DNA from: Vulcanimicrobiota bacterium
GTDB taxonomy: Bacteria; Vulcanimicrobiota; Vulcanimicrobiia; Eremiobacterales; Eremiobacteraceae
Length of the DNA: 50,208 nucleotides
Assembly (NCBI GenBank): GCA_019235715.1
Contig: JAFAKE010000066.1
Location: 1-50,208, forward strand
Direction of reading: 5' to 3'
The translations under genes were made by a program, and so were the position numbers. Below the pieces are notes generated by a model. It did not search any database and had not been told where the DNA came from. It worked only from the letters and a program-made list of their open reading frames with translations. Of the stretch, positions 42,717 to 50,165 are shown in pieces. Every line of letters begins with the position of its first letter. Position 1 is the first letter of the stretch.

Positions 42717-44309
42717 CTAGACGGCGGCGGCTGCGGTTGGATCGATCGCCTCGGCGCCGCGATGTTTGCGCGCATGCGCATACGAGCGTATCGCTCGGCC
42801 CAAGCGAGCCATCGCCTCGCCCGCGTGTTCGTGCGGCAACTTGCCGAACGAAAGGCGCAGCGTGTTAGGAGCCGGCGCGGTCGGATAGAACGGCTGTCCT
42901 GGCAAGAAGATGACGCCCTCTTGCGCGGCATAGCCGAACAATTCCATCGACGACCAATTGACGGGGAGCTCGACCCAGATGTTCAGCCCGCCGGCCGGCA
43001 GCACCGCGCGCGCTCCATCAGGCAAAACGCGCAGCAACGCCGCGTGCAGCGCATCGCGCCGGCGCTGATAGAGATAGCGCGTCGCACGCAAATGGCGTGC
43101 GGCCGCCTTTGATTCCAAAAAGCGCAGCAGCGCGCGTTGCGCCACCGTCGTCGTGAACGAGTCCGCGCGCAGTTTTGCGGCGTACAAGGCTTGCAGCGCG
43201 GCCCCTTTGGCGGCGATATAGCCGATGCGCAGGCTTGGCATGAGCAGCTTGCTCATGCTCTCGATGAGCACGACGCGCTCGCTGTCGTCGGATGCGAAGA
43301 GCGGGGGCGGCGCTTCGCCATCGTAGGACAACGGCCAGCACGTCTGATCTTCGACGATAGTCACCTGCCCCTGGCGCGCGATGTCGAGGATCTTGCGGTG
43401 GCGCGCGCGCGCCAGATATGCGCCCGACGGATTCTGCGCAGCCGCGTTGACATATGCGACGCGCGGACCGCTGCGCCGGCAGACGTCGGCGAACGAAGAA
43501 GGTATCAAGCCGTCCTCATCGGCGCCAAGGTTCGTCCACGACACGCGGCGCTGGTCGAAGACTTCAAGCGCGGAGAAATAGGTCGGCGCTTCAGCGGCGG
43601 CCACGCAGCCGTAGTCGAGCAGCGTCTCGGCGACGAGGCTCAGCGCTTGTTGCGCGCCGCTCACGATGAGGATGTCGTCCGCTTCGACGTGCGCGCCGCG
43701 CGCGCGCAGCCGTTCTGCGAAAAAGGCGCGCAGCGACTCATCGCCGCGATCGGCGCGGTACTGGTGGATCTCGGGCGGGTCATCCAAGAACGTGCGCGCG
43801 TAGCACTGCGCGAAGTCAGCCACTGGATACGTCTCGGGGGCTGTGTGTCCGGCAGAAAGCGCGATCGCGCCGGGACGAACCGCAGAGCGCAGCAGCTGCA
43901 TGGCGGCGACGCGCCGCGTTTCCGTCGCGTAGCGGTTGATGCCCGGATCCCATCGGCCGACGGTCAGCGCGGGCGGTGGCGCGTCAGGCGAAACGGGTGG
44001 CGGCGACAAGCGCTGCTCGATCAGCGACGCATCGTGCGTGACGAACGTGCCGCGGCCCGTGCGCGACTCGACGAGCCCCTGCGACGCCAGCACTTCATAC
44101 GCTTGGCTCGCCGTGACGAGCGCGATGCCATGCGATTTCGCGATCTCGCGCTGCGGCGGGAGTTTTGCGCCGGACGGCAGCGTGCCGTCACGGATCTGCG
44201 ACGCTATCCCCTCGGCAAGTTGCTGGTAGAGCGGGCGCCGGTCGCGGCCTGAAAAAATGACGCGCTCGAGAGTTTCCCTAGCGTCCTCATTGACACCATT
44301 GCGTACCAT
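42717..44309 (-). CDS. MocR-family transcriptional regulator (GntR HTH + aminotransferase domain)
   Basis: The protein has 530 residues. The N-terminal GntR winged helix includes LYQQLAEGIASQIRDGTLPS and LVTASQAYEVLASQGLVESRTG. The type I aminotransferase-like domain has the PLP lysine in IESMSKLLMPSLRIGYI and a cofactor pocket with QTCWPLSYDG. MocR proteins use PLP as a ligand-sensing device and regulate genes such as pdxST, ddlA or amino-acid catabolism. ATG 44309 lies inside a dyad, suggesting autoregulation. Placement before the P5C dehydrogenase makes proline or glutamate metabolism a reasonable target guess. Confidence 0.93.
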   Translation of the reverse strand: MVRNGVNEDARETLERVIFSGRDRRPLYQQLAEGIASQIRDGTLPSGAKLPPQREIAKSHGIALVTASQAYEVLASQGLVESRTGRGTFVTHDASLIEQRLSPPPVSPDAPPPALTVGRWDPGINRYATETRRVAAMQLLRSAVRPGAIALSAGHTAPETYPVADFAQCYARTFLDDPPEIHQYRADRGDESLRAFFAERLRARGAHVEADDILIVSGAQQALSLVAETLLDYGCVAAAEAPTYFSALEVFDQRRVSWTNLGADEDGLIPSSFADVCRRSGPRVAYVNAAAQNPSGAYLARARHRKILDIARQGQVTIVEDQTCWPLSYDGEAPPPLFASDDSERVVLIESMSKLLMPSLRIGYIAAKGAALQALYAAKLRADSFTTTVAQRALLRFLESKAAARHLRATRYLYQRRRDALHAALLRVLPDGARAVLPAGGLNIWVELPVNWSSMELFGYAAQEGVIFLPGQPFYPTAPAPNTLRLSFGKLPHEHAGEAMARLGRAIRSYAHARKHRGAEAIDPTAAAAV

Positions 44310-44355
44310 TGCAATAGATGCAATTGGATAGCAACGCGGCGCGACCTTCTGTCAG
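44308..44355 (-). promoter_or_regulatory. MocR promoter with a start-codon dyad
   Basis: On the minus strand, CTGACA (44350-44355) and TGCTAT (44328-44333), 16 bases apart, resemble a sigma-70 promoter. ATTGCA-N5-TGCAAT (44308-44324) follows and overlaps the ATG at 44309. The predicted start of transcription falls inside or just before this dyad, so the message is almost leaderless with no ribosome site. A bound dimer here would block initiation. Confidence 0.55.
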
Positions 44356-44546
44356 CGGTCGGTCTGGGGCGGATCGAACGGGATGGGCTGGTCGACGCCG
44401 GGCAGTGGAACCGTGAATCTGCGGCGGCGCAAGTCGGGAAGACCCGGCTTTGCCATCTCCATGCCAGGAGCTTCGATCGGCATCTCTTTGTCGTTGACCC
44501 GGCCGACGTGCCGCAAGTCCAACGAACCTTCCGATTTTTCAACCAT
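44352..44546 (-). CDS. Possible small protein
   Basis: A frame of 64 residues from ATG 44546 contains VEKSEGSLDLRHVGRVNDKE, then EAPGMEMAKPGLPDLRR, and ends in FDPPQTDR. It has high third-position GC and charged, Pro-rich composition unlike a random shadow. The ribosome site is weak. Its end lies near the MocR -35 box. Alternatively it is non-coding leader of the region 44325-44612, which otherwise holds only the MocR promoter and the sulfurtransferase ribosome site. Confidence 0.42.
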   Translation of the reverse strand: MVEKSEGSLDLRHVGRVNDKEMPIEAPGMEMAKPGLPDLRRRRFTVPLPGVDQPIPFDPPQTDR

Positions 44547-44612
44547 CGACGCCGGTAGTACGGGGCGGCATTTGCGGCGCCCTGCCGGTGCATCCATCGA
44601 GTGAGGGAGACC

Positions 44613-45458
44613 ATGGCTACTTCAACACAGACGAGACCGCTCGTCAGCACCGAATGGGCGCAAGCACATCTCGCCGACCCCGGGCTGCGCTTCGTCGAAG
44701 TCGACGTCGACACGGCCGAGTACGAGAAAGGGCATCTGCCCGGCGCAGTAGGCTTCAACTGGCAGACGCAGCTCAACGATCGCGTCCGCCGCGACATCCC
44801 TTCAAAGGAAGAATTCGAAAAACTACTCTCAGACGCGGGCATCGACAACGACACGACGGTCGTGTTGTACGGCGACAACAATAATTGGTTCGCCGCCTTT
44901 GCGTTGTGGCTGTTCAATTACTACGGACACGACGACGTCGTGTTGATCGATGGCGGGCGCAAGAAGTGGCTCGCCGAAAACCGTCCGCTGACAACCGATG
45001 CGCCGTCGCCTGCGCGCACGTCCTACAAAGTTGCGAAGATCAATTCCGCTCTGCGCGCGACGCGCGATCTCGTGCTCGACACGGTGCGCGCCAAGTCGCG
45101 CAATCTTGTGGACGTGCGTTCGGCGCCGGAATTCACCGGCGAGATCATCGCGCCGCCCGGCATGCCCGAGACCGCACAACGTGCAGGTCACATCCCGGGC
45201 GCGATCAACGTGCCGTGGGCGCAGGCCGTCAACGAGGATGGGACGTTCAAATCGGCGGACGAATTGCGCGCGCTGTACACCGGCAAGGGCGTGGATCCGT
45301 CGCGTCCGACCATCGCATACTGCCGCATCGGCGAGCGCTCGTCGCACACGTGGTTCGTGCTCAAGCATCTGCTCGAGCTCGACGACGTCGTCAATTATGA
45401 CGGCTCGTGGACCGAATACGGCAACCTGATCGGCGTGCCCATCGAGAAGAACGTGTAG
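44613..45458 (+). CDS. Thiosulfate sulfurtransferase (two-domain rhodanese)
   Basis: This protein of 281 residues starts at ATG 44613, with GAGGGAG close upstream. Two rhodanese domains are present: the inactive first one has DVDTAEYEKGHLPGAVGFNW, and the second has RNLVDVRSAPEFTGEI with the active cysteine in YCRIGERSSHTWF. The CRIGERS loop is typical of actinobacterial-type CysA/SseA thiosulfate sulfurtransferases, which move sulfane sulfur from thiosulfate to a thiol acceptor. A terminator follows. Confidence 0.94.
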   Translation: MATSTQTRPLVSTEWAQAHLADPGLRFVEVDVDTAEYEKGHLPGAVGFNWQTQLNDRVRRDIPSKEEFEKLLSDAGIDNDTTVVLYGDNNNWFAAFALWLFNYYGHDDVVLIDGGRKKWLAENRPLTTDAPSPARTSYKVAKINSALRATRDLVLDTVRAKSRNLVDVRSAPEFTGEIIAPPGMPETAQRAGHIPGAINVPWAQAVNEDGTFKSADELRALYTGKGVDPSRPTIAYCRIGERSSHTWFVLKHLLELDDVVNYDGSWTEYGNLIGVPIEKNV

Positions 45459-45485
45459 GGATGTAGGAACCCCCGGGACGTATCG

Positions 45486-45520
45486 AAAAGGCCGGGCAAT
45501 AACGCTCGGCCTTTTTTCTT
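45486..45520 (+). terminator. Intrinsic terminator after the sulfurtransferase
   Basis: The sequence AAAGGCCG (45487-45494), a 12-base loop and CGGCCTTT (45507-45514) form an eight-base-pair stem followed by a run of T residues. It lies about 30 bases after the sulfurtransferase stop and separates it from the aquaporin gene. Confidence 0.85.
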
Positions 45521-45532
45521 TTGGGGGTCGCG

Positions 45533-46243
45533 ATGAATCGTTATATCGCTGAATTCGTCGGCACGTTCATCCTCATGTTCGTCGGCATCGGCACCGCGCT
45601 GTACGATGGCAAGACCATCGGGCATGCGGGCATCGCGCTGGCGTTCGGGTTCACGCTGCTCGCGCTCGTCTACGCGATCGGTCCGGTTTCGGGCTGCCAC
45701 ATCAACCCGGCCGTCACCATCGGGCTATGCGTCGCCAAGAAGTTCGAATGGGGACAGTCGCCCTGGTACATCGTCGCACAACTGCTCGGCGGCACGTGCG
45801 GATGGGGCACGCTCGTGCTCGTGCTCTATCTGAGCGGCAAGTACGATTCGAGCATGGCGCAGGCGGTCGCCAACGGCTACGGCGACAACTCGGCGCTGGG
45901 CGTCGGTATCGCAGGCGCGCTCATCGTCGAAGCGATCGCGACATTCGTGCTGATGTTCACGATTCTCGGCGCCATCGATTTTGCGGAATATCGCGGCTTT
46001 GCGGGCCTCGCGATCGGCACCGCGCTCGCAGTCGCGAACTTCGTCGCCATTCCGGTGACGAACGCATCGATCAACCCGGCGCGCAGCCTCGGCCCCGCGC
46101 TCTACGCAGGCACGGACTATCTGTCCCAGCTCTGGCTCTTCTTCGTAGGGCCGATCCTTGGCGCGGTCATCGCTGCGTTTGTTTGGAAAGCCGTCGCCGG
46201 CAACCGGCCGGCGATGACGGTGAAGGTCAACCAGCCCGGCTAA
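45533..46243 (+). CDS. Aquaporin (MIP family, AqpZ-like)
   Basis: This protein of 236 residues starts at ATG 45533, behind GGGGGT. Six membrane helices are present, and the two pore motifs are HINPAVTIG (near residue 63) and ASINPARSLGP (near residue 185). The first half begins YIAEFVGTFILMFVGIGTAL. The NPA-NPA pair and the R in NPARS define a water or small neutral solute channel; glycerol-facilitator-specific features (such as an Asp after NPA) are not seen. It follows the sulfurtransferase terminator and precedes the MoeB-like gene by 40 bases. Confidence 0.95.
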   Translation: MNRYIAEFVGTFILMFVGIGTALYDGKTIGHAGIALAFGFTLLALVYAIGPVSGCHINPAVTIGLCVAKKFEWGQSPWYIVAQLLGGTCGWGTLVLVLYLSGKYDSSMAQAVANGYGDNSALGVGIAGALIVEAIATFVLMFTILGAIDFAEYRGFAGLAIGTALAVANFVAIPVTNASINPARSLGPALYAGTDYLSQLWLFFVGPILGAVIAAFVWKAVAGNRPAMTVKVNQPG

Positions 46244-46283
46244 GAAGCAGACTGCGGCGCGCGCGTCGAAATACGCGCGAGAC

Positions 46284-47438
46284 ATGGCGGTCAAGACCGA
46301 GTCGTTCACATCCGAAGAGCTGCAACGCTACGGGCGCCAGCTGACCTTACCCGAGTTCGGGCAGCGCGGACAGCAGCGCCTCAAAGAGGCGCGCGTCCTG
46401 CTGGTCGGTGCCGGCGGTTTGGGCTCCCCGGCCGCGCTCTATCTCGCCGCGGCCGGTGTCGGCACGCTCGGCATCGTCGACTACGATCGCGTCGAGCTCT
46501 CGAATCTGCACCGTCAGGTACTGCACGCGACGAGCATGGCGGGCAGGCCCAAGACCGAGTCGGCGACGCGCACGATCGGCGATATCAATCCGCACGTGAA
46601 CGTCGAGACGCACGCGGCGCAGCTCACGAGCGCGAATGCCATGAACATCTTGCGCGGGTACGACGTCGTCGTGGACGGCAGCGACAATTTCGCCACGCGC
46701 TACCTCGTCAATGACGCATGCGTCCTGCTCGGCTTGCCGACGGTGTACGGATCCGTGTATCGCTTCGAGGGCCAGGCTTCGCTCTTCGACGCGCGGCGCG
46801 GCCCGTGCTATCGCTGCGTCTTCCCGCAGCCGCCGCCGCCCGGTGCGGTGCCGTCGTGCGCGACGGCGGGCGTCATCGGCGTTCTGCCCGGCATCATCGG
46901 TTTGATCCAAGCGACGGAGACGATCAAACTGATCGCTGGCATCGGCGATTCGCTGCTCGGCAGGCTGTTGCTCTTCGACGCGCTCGAGATGCGCTTCCGC
47001 GAATTGCGCATCCGCAAGGATCCCGCGTGTCCGGTCTGCGGCGAACACCCGGCGATCACCGCGCTCGTCGACTACGCGACGGTGTGCGGCGATGCGCCGA
47101 TGCCGGCTGACAGCGCAGACGACGTCGACGTAAGCGTACAGCAGCTCAAAGCCAAGCTGGATGCCGGGGAGAGGTTCGAGCTTCTCGATGTGCGCCGCCC
47201 CGACGAGCTCGAGATCGCCAAGCTGCCATACACGAAATGGATCGAGCTGCGCGAGCTGCGCGAGCGCATGAACGAGCTCGACAAGAATGCTGAGGTCGTC
47301 GTGTATTGCCAAGGCGGCGTGCGCAGCGCGCGCGCAACGCAATGGCTGCGCGACGCTGGATTTGCTAAAGCGAAGAATCTTGCGGGCGGTATCGACGCGT
47401 GGAGCGTGGAGATCGACCCGTCGGTTCCGCGATACTGA
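46284..47438 (+). CDS. MoeB/ThiF adenylyltransferase fused to rhodanese (MoeZ/MoeBR-type)
   Basis: The protein has 384 residues. The E1-like domain has the nucleotide loop VLLVGAGGLGSPAALYLAAA, the Arg finger region LHRQVL and a zinc site from CYRC and CPVC. The C-terminal rhodanese domain (about 285-384) has FELLDVRRPDELEIAKLP and the active-site cysteine in YCQGGVRSARATQ. MoeZ-type proteins adenylate the C-terminus of a ubiquitin-like sulfur carrier (MoaD, CysO or ThiS) and then load sulfur. The carrier gene is not in the window. The START-like gene overlaps its end by about 40 bases. Confidence 0.95.
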   Translation: MAVKTESFTSEELQRYGRQLTLPEFGQRGQQRLKEARVLLVGAGGLGSPAALYLAAAGVGTLGIVDYDRVELSNLHRQVLHATSMAGRPKTESATRTIGDINPHVNVETHAAQLTSANAMNILRGYDVVVDGSDNFATRYLVNDACVLLGLPTVYGSVYRFEGQASLFDARRGPCYRCVFPQPPPPGAVPSCATAGVIGVLPGIIGLIQATETIKLIAGIGDSLLGRLLLFDALEMRFRELRIRKDPACPVCGEHPAITALVDYATVCGDAPMPADSADDVDVSVQQLKAKLDAGERFELLDVRRPDELEIAKLPYTKWIELRELRERMNELDKNAEVVVYCQGGVRSARATQWLRDAGFAKAKNLAGGIDAWSVEIDPSVPRY

Positions 47439-47986
47439 GCGAAAGCGACCTTCTCGACGAGTTTCTTCCCAGTTGGGACGTCGCAAGCCGCCATGCGATG
47501 CACGTCGACGCACCGGCCGAGTGCGTCTACTCGTGCCTCTGGAGCGCCGATCTGGCCGCTGCACCGGTCACGCGCACGCTGTTCGCGATCCGCGGCGGTC
47601 ATTTCTCAAAACCGGTTTCGTCTGCGCCGCTCACGTTGCGCGCGATGTCGCGCGCAGGATTTACGTTGCTTGACGAGCGGCCGGGCGACCAGATCCTCTT
47701 CGGGCTCATCGGGCGCCCGTGGCAGCCCGCCTACGAAATACGCAGGTTCGAAGCATCCGAATTCATCCCGTTCGACGAGAGTGGCTACGCTAAGATCGTT
47801 TGGAATTTCGCGGTGCAGGCCGAAAGCACGGGGACGCGCCTTTCGACGCAGACGCGCGTGCGATGCACCGACCGCGCGAGCCTGATCAAGTTTCAGATGT
47901 ACTGGCTGTTCACCGGACCGTTCAGCAGCTTCATACGCCGCCAGATGCTTCGATCGATCGCCGCATGCGCCTCGGCCGATTCGTAG
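47399..47986 (+). CDS. START/SRPBCC-like protein of unknown function
   Basis: The protein is 195 residues as drawn from GTG 47399, 40 bases inside the MoeB-rhodanese gene. A CTG at 47435 overlaps the upstream stop as CTGA and would give 183 residues. The fold pattern is SRPBCC/DUF2867-like: HAMHVDAPAECVYSCLW at the N-terminus, strands EIRRFEASEFIPFDESGYAK and TRLSTQTRVRC, and a C-terminal helix FTGPFSSFIRRQMLRSIA. Function is unknown. Coupling to the sulfur-transfer gene is suggestive only. Confidence 0.82.
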   Translation: MERGDRPVGSAILSESDLLDEFLPSWDVASRHAMHVDAPAECVYSCLWSADLAAAPVTRTLFAIRGGHFSKPVSSAPLTLRAMSRAGFTLLDERPGDQILFGLIGRPWQPAYEIRRFEASEFIPFDESGYAKIVWNFAVQAESTGTRLSTQTRVRCTDRASLIKFQMYWLFTGPFSSFIRRQMLRSIAACASADS

Positions 47987-47992
47987 CGGGAG

Positions 47993-48018
47993 GGCCTTCG
48001 AACACCAGGTCGAAGGCC
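47993..48018 (+). terminator. Hairpin between the START-like and NHL genes
   Basis: A perfect nine-base-pair stem (GGCCTTCGA / TCGAAGGCC) with an eight-base loop lies six bases after the START-like stop. The following GGGCATTCTTCT is only weakly T-rich, so this is a possible terminator or leader structure for the next gene, whose start is 28 bases on. Confidence 0.55.
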
Positions 48019-48046
48019 GGGCATTCTTCTCTAGAGGAGGTATGTC

Positions 48047-49039
48047 TTGAATCGTTCCGGAGTCAGCCCACTTCGGCTGGTCGGCATGAGCGTTGTTGCA
48101 ACGCTTCTCATGGCCGGCTGCAGCAGCAGCTCGACATCATCGACCACGCCCACGCCTACGCCCGCCCTTCAGAACATCTATGTGACGAATACGTCAGCAT
48201 CATCGTCGGTCTTGACATTTCCGCTGACCGCCACGGGGAACGTCGCACCGAGCAATACGATCACGGGCGCGGCGACCGGACTGTCGGATCCGCATCGAAT
48301 CGCCTTTGACTCCAGCGGCAACGTGTACGTGACAAATGCCAACGTCGCGGCCCAGAGCGTCACCGTGTACGCGCCAGGCGCGACCGGCAACGCAACACCG
48401 ACCGCGACAATCGCCGGAGCTGCCACCGGCATCAATGGGCCGAACGGCATCGCGCTCGATGCGACCAACAAGATATACGTCGCGAATCGGAACGCCAACA
48501 GCATCACCGTCTATGCCGCCGGCGCGAACGGCAATGCGGCACCCGTTGCGACGATTTCGGGTGCGTCGACTGGCCTGAACCTGCCACACGGACTAGCGCT
48601 TGATGGCACGGGCAACATCTATGTGGCGAACGAGGGCGGTAACAGCGTTACCATTTACGCGGCTGGCTCAAACGGCAACGTCGCGCCAACGACGACGATT
48701 AGCGGCGCGGCGACGCTACTCGCTGCGCCTCACGGTTTGGTGCTTGACGGCGCGCTCAACATCTACGTTGCGTGCGACACCCCGGACAGCATCGTCGAAT
48801 TCGCCGCGGGAGCCAACGGCAACGTCGCTCCGATCACAGACATCACCGGCGCAGCGACCGGTCTCAACCATCCGAACGGCGTTTCGCTCGACGCTCACAA
48901 CAACGTCTACGCCGTGAACATCGCAACTCCGAGCGTCACCATGTACTCAGCCGGCTCGACCGGCAATGTCGCGCCGACGGCGACGATCAGCGGCGCCGCG
49001 ACGGGATTTACTTCCCCGCACGGCATCACCGTGCACTGA
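48047..49039 (+). CDS. NHL-type beta-propeller lipoprotein
   Basis: This protein of 330 residues starts at TTG 48047, with GAGGAGGT seven bases upstream. A lipobox MAGC (Cys near residue 25) is followed by a Ser/Thr/Pro linker and about six NHL-like repeats of roughly 42 residues. Each repeat holds phrases such as GNVAPTATISGAATG, PHGLALDGTGNIYVANEGGN and NSVTIYAAGS, so the domain should close as a propeller. Such proteins are common on the surface of soil bacteria and may bind ligands or partners; no enzymatic motif is seen. A strong bidirectional terminator follows. Confidence 0.9.
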   Translation: MNRSGVSPLRLVGMSVVATLLMAGCSSSSTSSTTPTPTPALQNIYVTNTSASSSVLTFPLTATGNVAPSNTITGAATGLSDPHRIAFDSSGNVYVTNANVAAQSVTVYAPGATGNATPTATIAGAATGINGPNGIALDATNKIYVANRNANSITVYAAGANGNAAPVATISGASTGLNLPHGLALDGTGNIYVANEGGNSVTIYAAGSNGNVAPTTTISGAATLLAAPHGLVLDGALNIYVACDTPDSIVEFAAGANGNVAPITDITGAATGLNHPNGVSLDAHNNVYAVNIATPSVTMYSAGSTGNVAPTATISGAATGFTSPHGITVH

Positions 49040-49053
49040 CGATCCCGACACTG

Positions 49054-49082
49054 CAAGACGGGCGCTTCATGCGCCCGTTTTG
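49054..49082. terminator. Bidirectional intrinsic terminator
   Basis: The arms CAAGACGGGCGC (49054-49065) and GCGCCCGTTTTG (49071-49082) pair over 12 positions with one G-T pair and a five-base loop. It ends the NHL gene on the plus strand and the LUD operon on the minus strand, whose stops face each other. Confidence 0.85.
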
Positions 49083-49092
49083 CATTTCATCG

Positions 49093-49782
49093 TCACTCCG
49101 CAGAGATCTCGCCTGACTCAGAGACGCCCGCGAGCATCACGATCATCTGAGAGGGCCCGTGTGCGCCGAGGACGAGCACTTTTTCGATGTCCGCGGAGCG
49201 GCTGGGGCCCGTGATGATGACGGCCTCTCCATGCCGGCCCTCACGCGCCGCCGCGTAGAGACCGGCGATCCCATCGTCCATGTGCGGTTTCAACTGTTTG
49301 ACATCGGCGATGACGATGCACGCCGGCGGCAAGTACGGCAGCAGCCGCTCGCCGCGGTTCGTGAACATCGCGACGACCGAGCCGGTGTCGGCGAGCAGCG
49401 CATCCGCTTCGATGATGCCGCAATCCGCGGCGGCGATGCGCTCCTTGGAGGCGCCGGCCGCTTGGAAAAACCGGTCGCCGGCGATGTTGCCGAGCGCCGC
49501 GCTCACGCGCGTCGAATTTTGCACTGCGACGATGTTGAAGCCGCGCTGTGTGAGCAAGACGCCGAGGGCGCGCGGCATGAACGCCGCGCCTCGCACGAAG
49601 ATGGTCTCGCCCTTAAGAGCGCCGAGCTCGCGCGCGAACGTCTGCGCGAGCTGCGCGCGCTCGGTCACGGGCGGATCGGCGAACACGGGCGCCGGCGCCG
49701 GCAGCGCGCGTTCGGGCTCATCGCGCAGCGCCTGCTTGATCGCATCGAGGATCGCGGCGCGCGCCGCGTTCGAATCGCTCAT
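49093..49782 (-). CDS. lutC: LUD-domain protein (LutC/YkgG-like)
   Basis: This protein of 229 residues starts at ATG 49782, which overlaps the preceding stop (ATGA). It has the LUD-domain segments CGIIEADALLADTGSVVAMF and CIVIADVKQL, and the C-terminal ITGPSRSADIEKVLVLGAHG, as in LutC/YkgG of the lactate-utilisation operon. LutABC oxidises L-lactate with iron-sulfur proteins LutA and LutB. A LutB-like tail enters from the right edge, and a lipoprotein gene lies between the two. Confidence 0.92.
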   Translation of the reverse strand: MSDSNAARAAILDAIKQALRDEPERALPAPAPVFADPPVTERAQLAQTFARELGALKGETIFVRGAAFMPRALGVLLTQRGFNIVAVQNSTRVSAALGNIAGDRFFQAAGASKERIAAADCGIIEADALLADTGSVVAMFTNRGERLLPYLPPACIVIADVKQLKPHMDDGIAGLYAAAREGRHGEAVIITGPSRSADIEKVLVLGAHGPSQMIVMLAGVSESGEISAE

Positions 49783-50165
49783 GGCTGCATCATCCACTGC
49801 CCGTCCGCGCCGCGTTCGAAAACTATCGGCCGGCCGTAAAGGTCGCGCGGCCCAGGCGATCCAGCGACGCGCGCCATGGGAGCGAGGCCAACGGTGGTGA
49901 AGCCGCCCTTGTCGATACGCTCGCGGTAGTAATCGAAGACTTCGCTCGCTTCTTTGCGCAGCGCCGGGATATCGTCCATATCGTACGCGCTGATGTAGTC
50001 GACCGCGAAGATGTGCTTCTTGACGTGCGAAACGTTGACGAAGGACTGATCGGACTCGCTCAGCACCAGCACGTCTTCACCCGACGGCAACGTGATGGCG
50101 TGGCGCGTCGACGCCGCACACGCGCACAGCGCGAGCAGAACAAGCGCGACGAACGCGGCCTTCAT
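49779..50165 (-). CDS. Small lipoprotein inside the LUD operon
   Basis: The protein has 128 residues from ATG 50165, supported by GGGAGCGG upstream. The signal sequence KAAFVALVLLALCACAAS ends in a likely lipobox. The mature part is charged (DDIPALRKEASEVFDYYRER) and ends near FERGADGQWMMQP. No family is recognised. Four-base overlaps connect it to the upstream LutB-like tail and to LutC downstream, so it belongs to the same transcript. A lipoprotein is not a usual part of the lut operon. Confidence 0.82.
   Translation of the reverse strand: MKAAFVALVLLALCACAASTRHAITLPSGEDVLVLSESDQSFVNVSHVKKHIFAVDYISAYDMDDIPALRKEASEVFDYYRERIDKGGFTTVGLAPMARVAGSPGPRDLYGRPIVFERGADGQWMMQP

Noticed and set aside
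43137-44252. 371-codon plus-strand frame opposite the MocR gene
   Set aside because: Same reason: Arg-rich shadow without motifs.
48160-49030. Repetitive DNA in the NHL gene as a CRISPR-like array
   Set aside because: Repeats are degenerate, about 126 bases long, in frame and coding; they are propeller blades.
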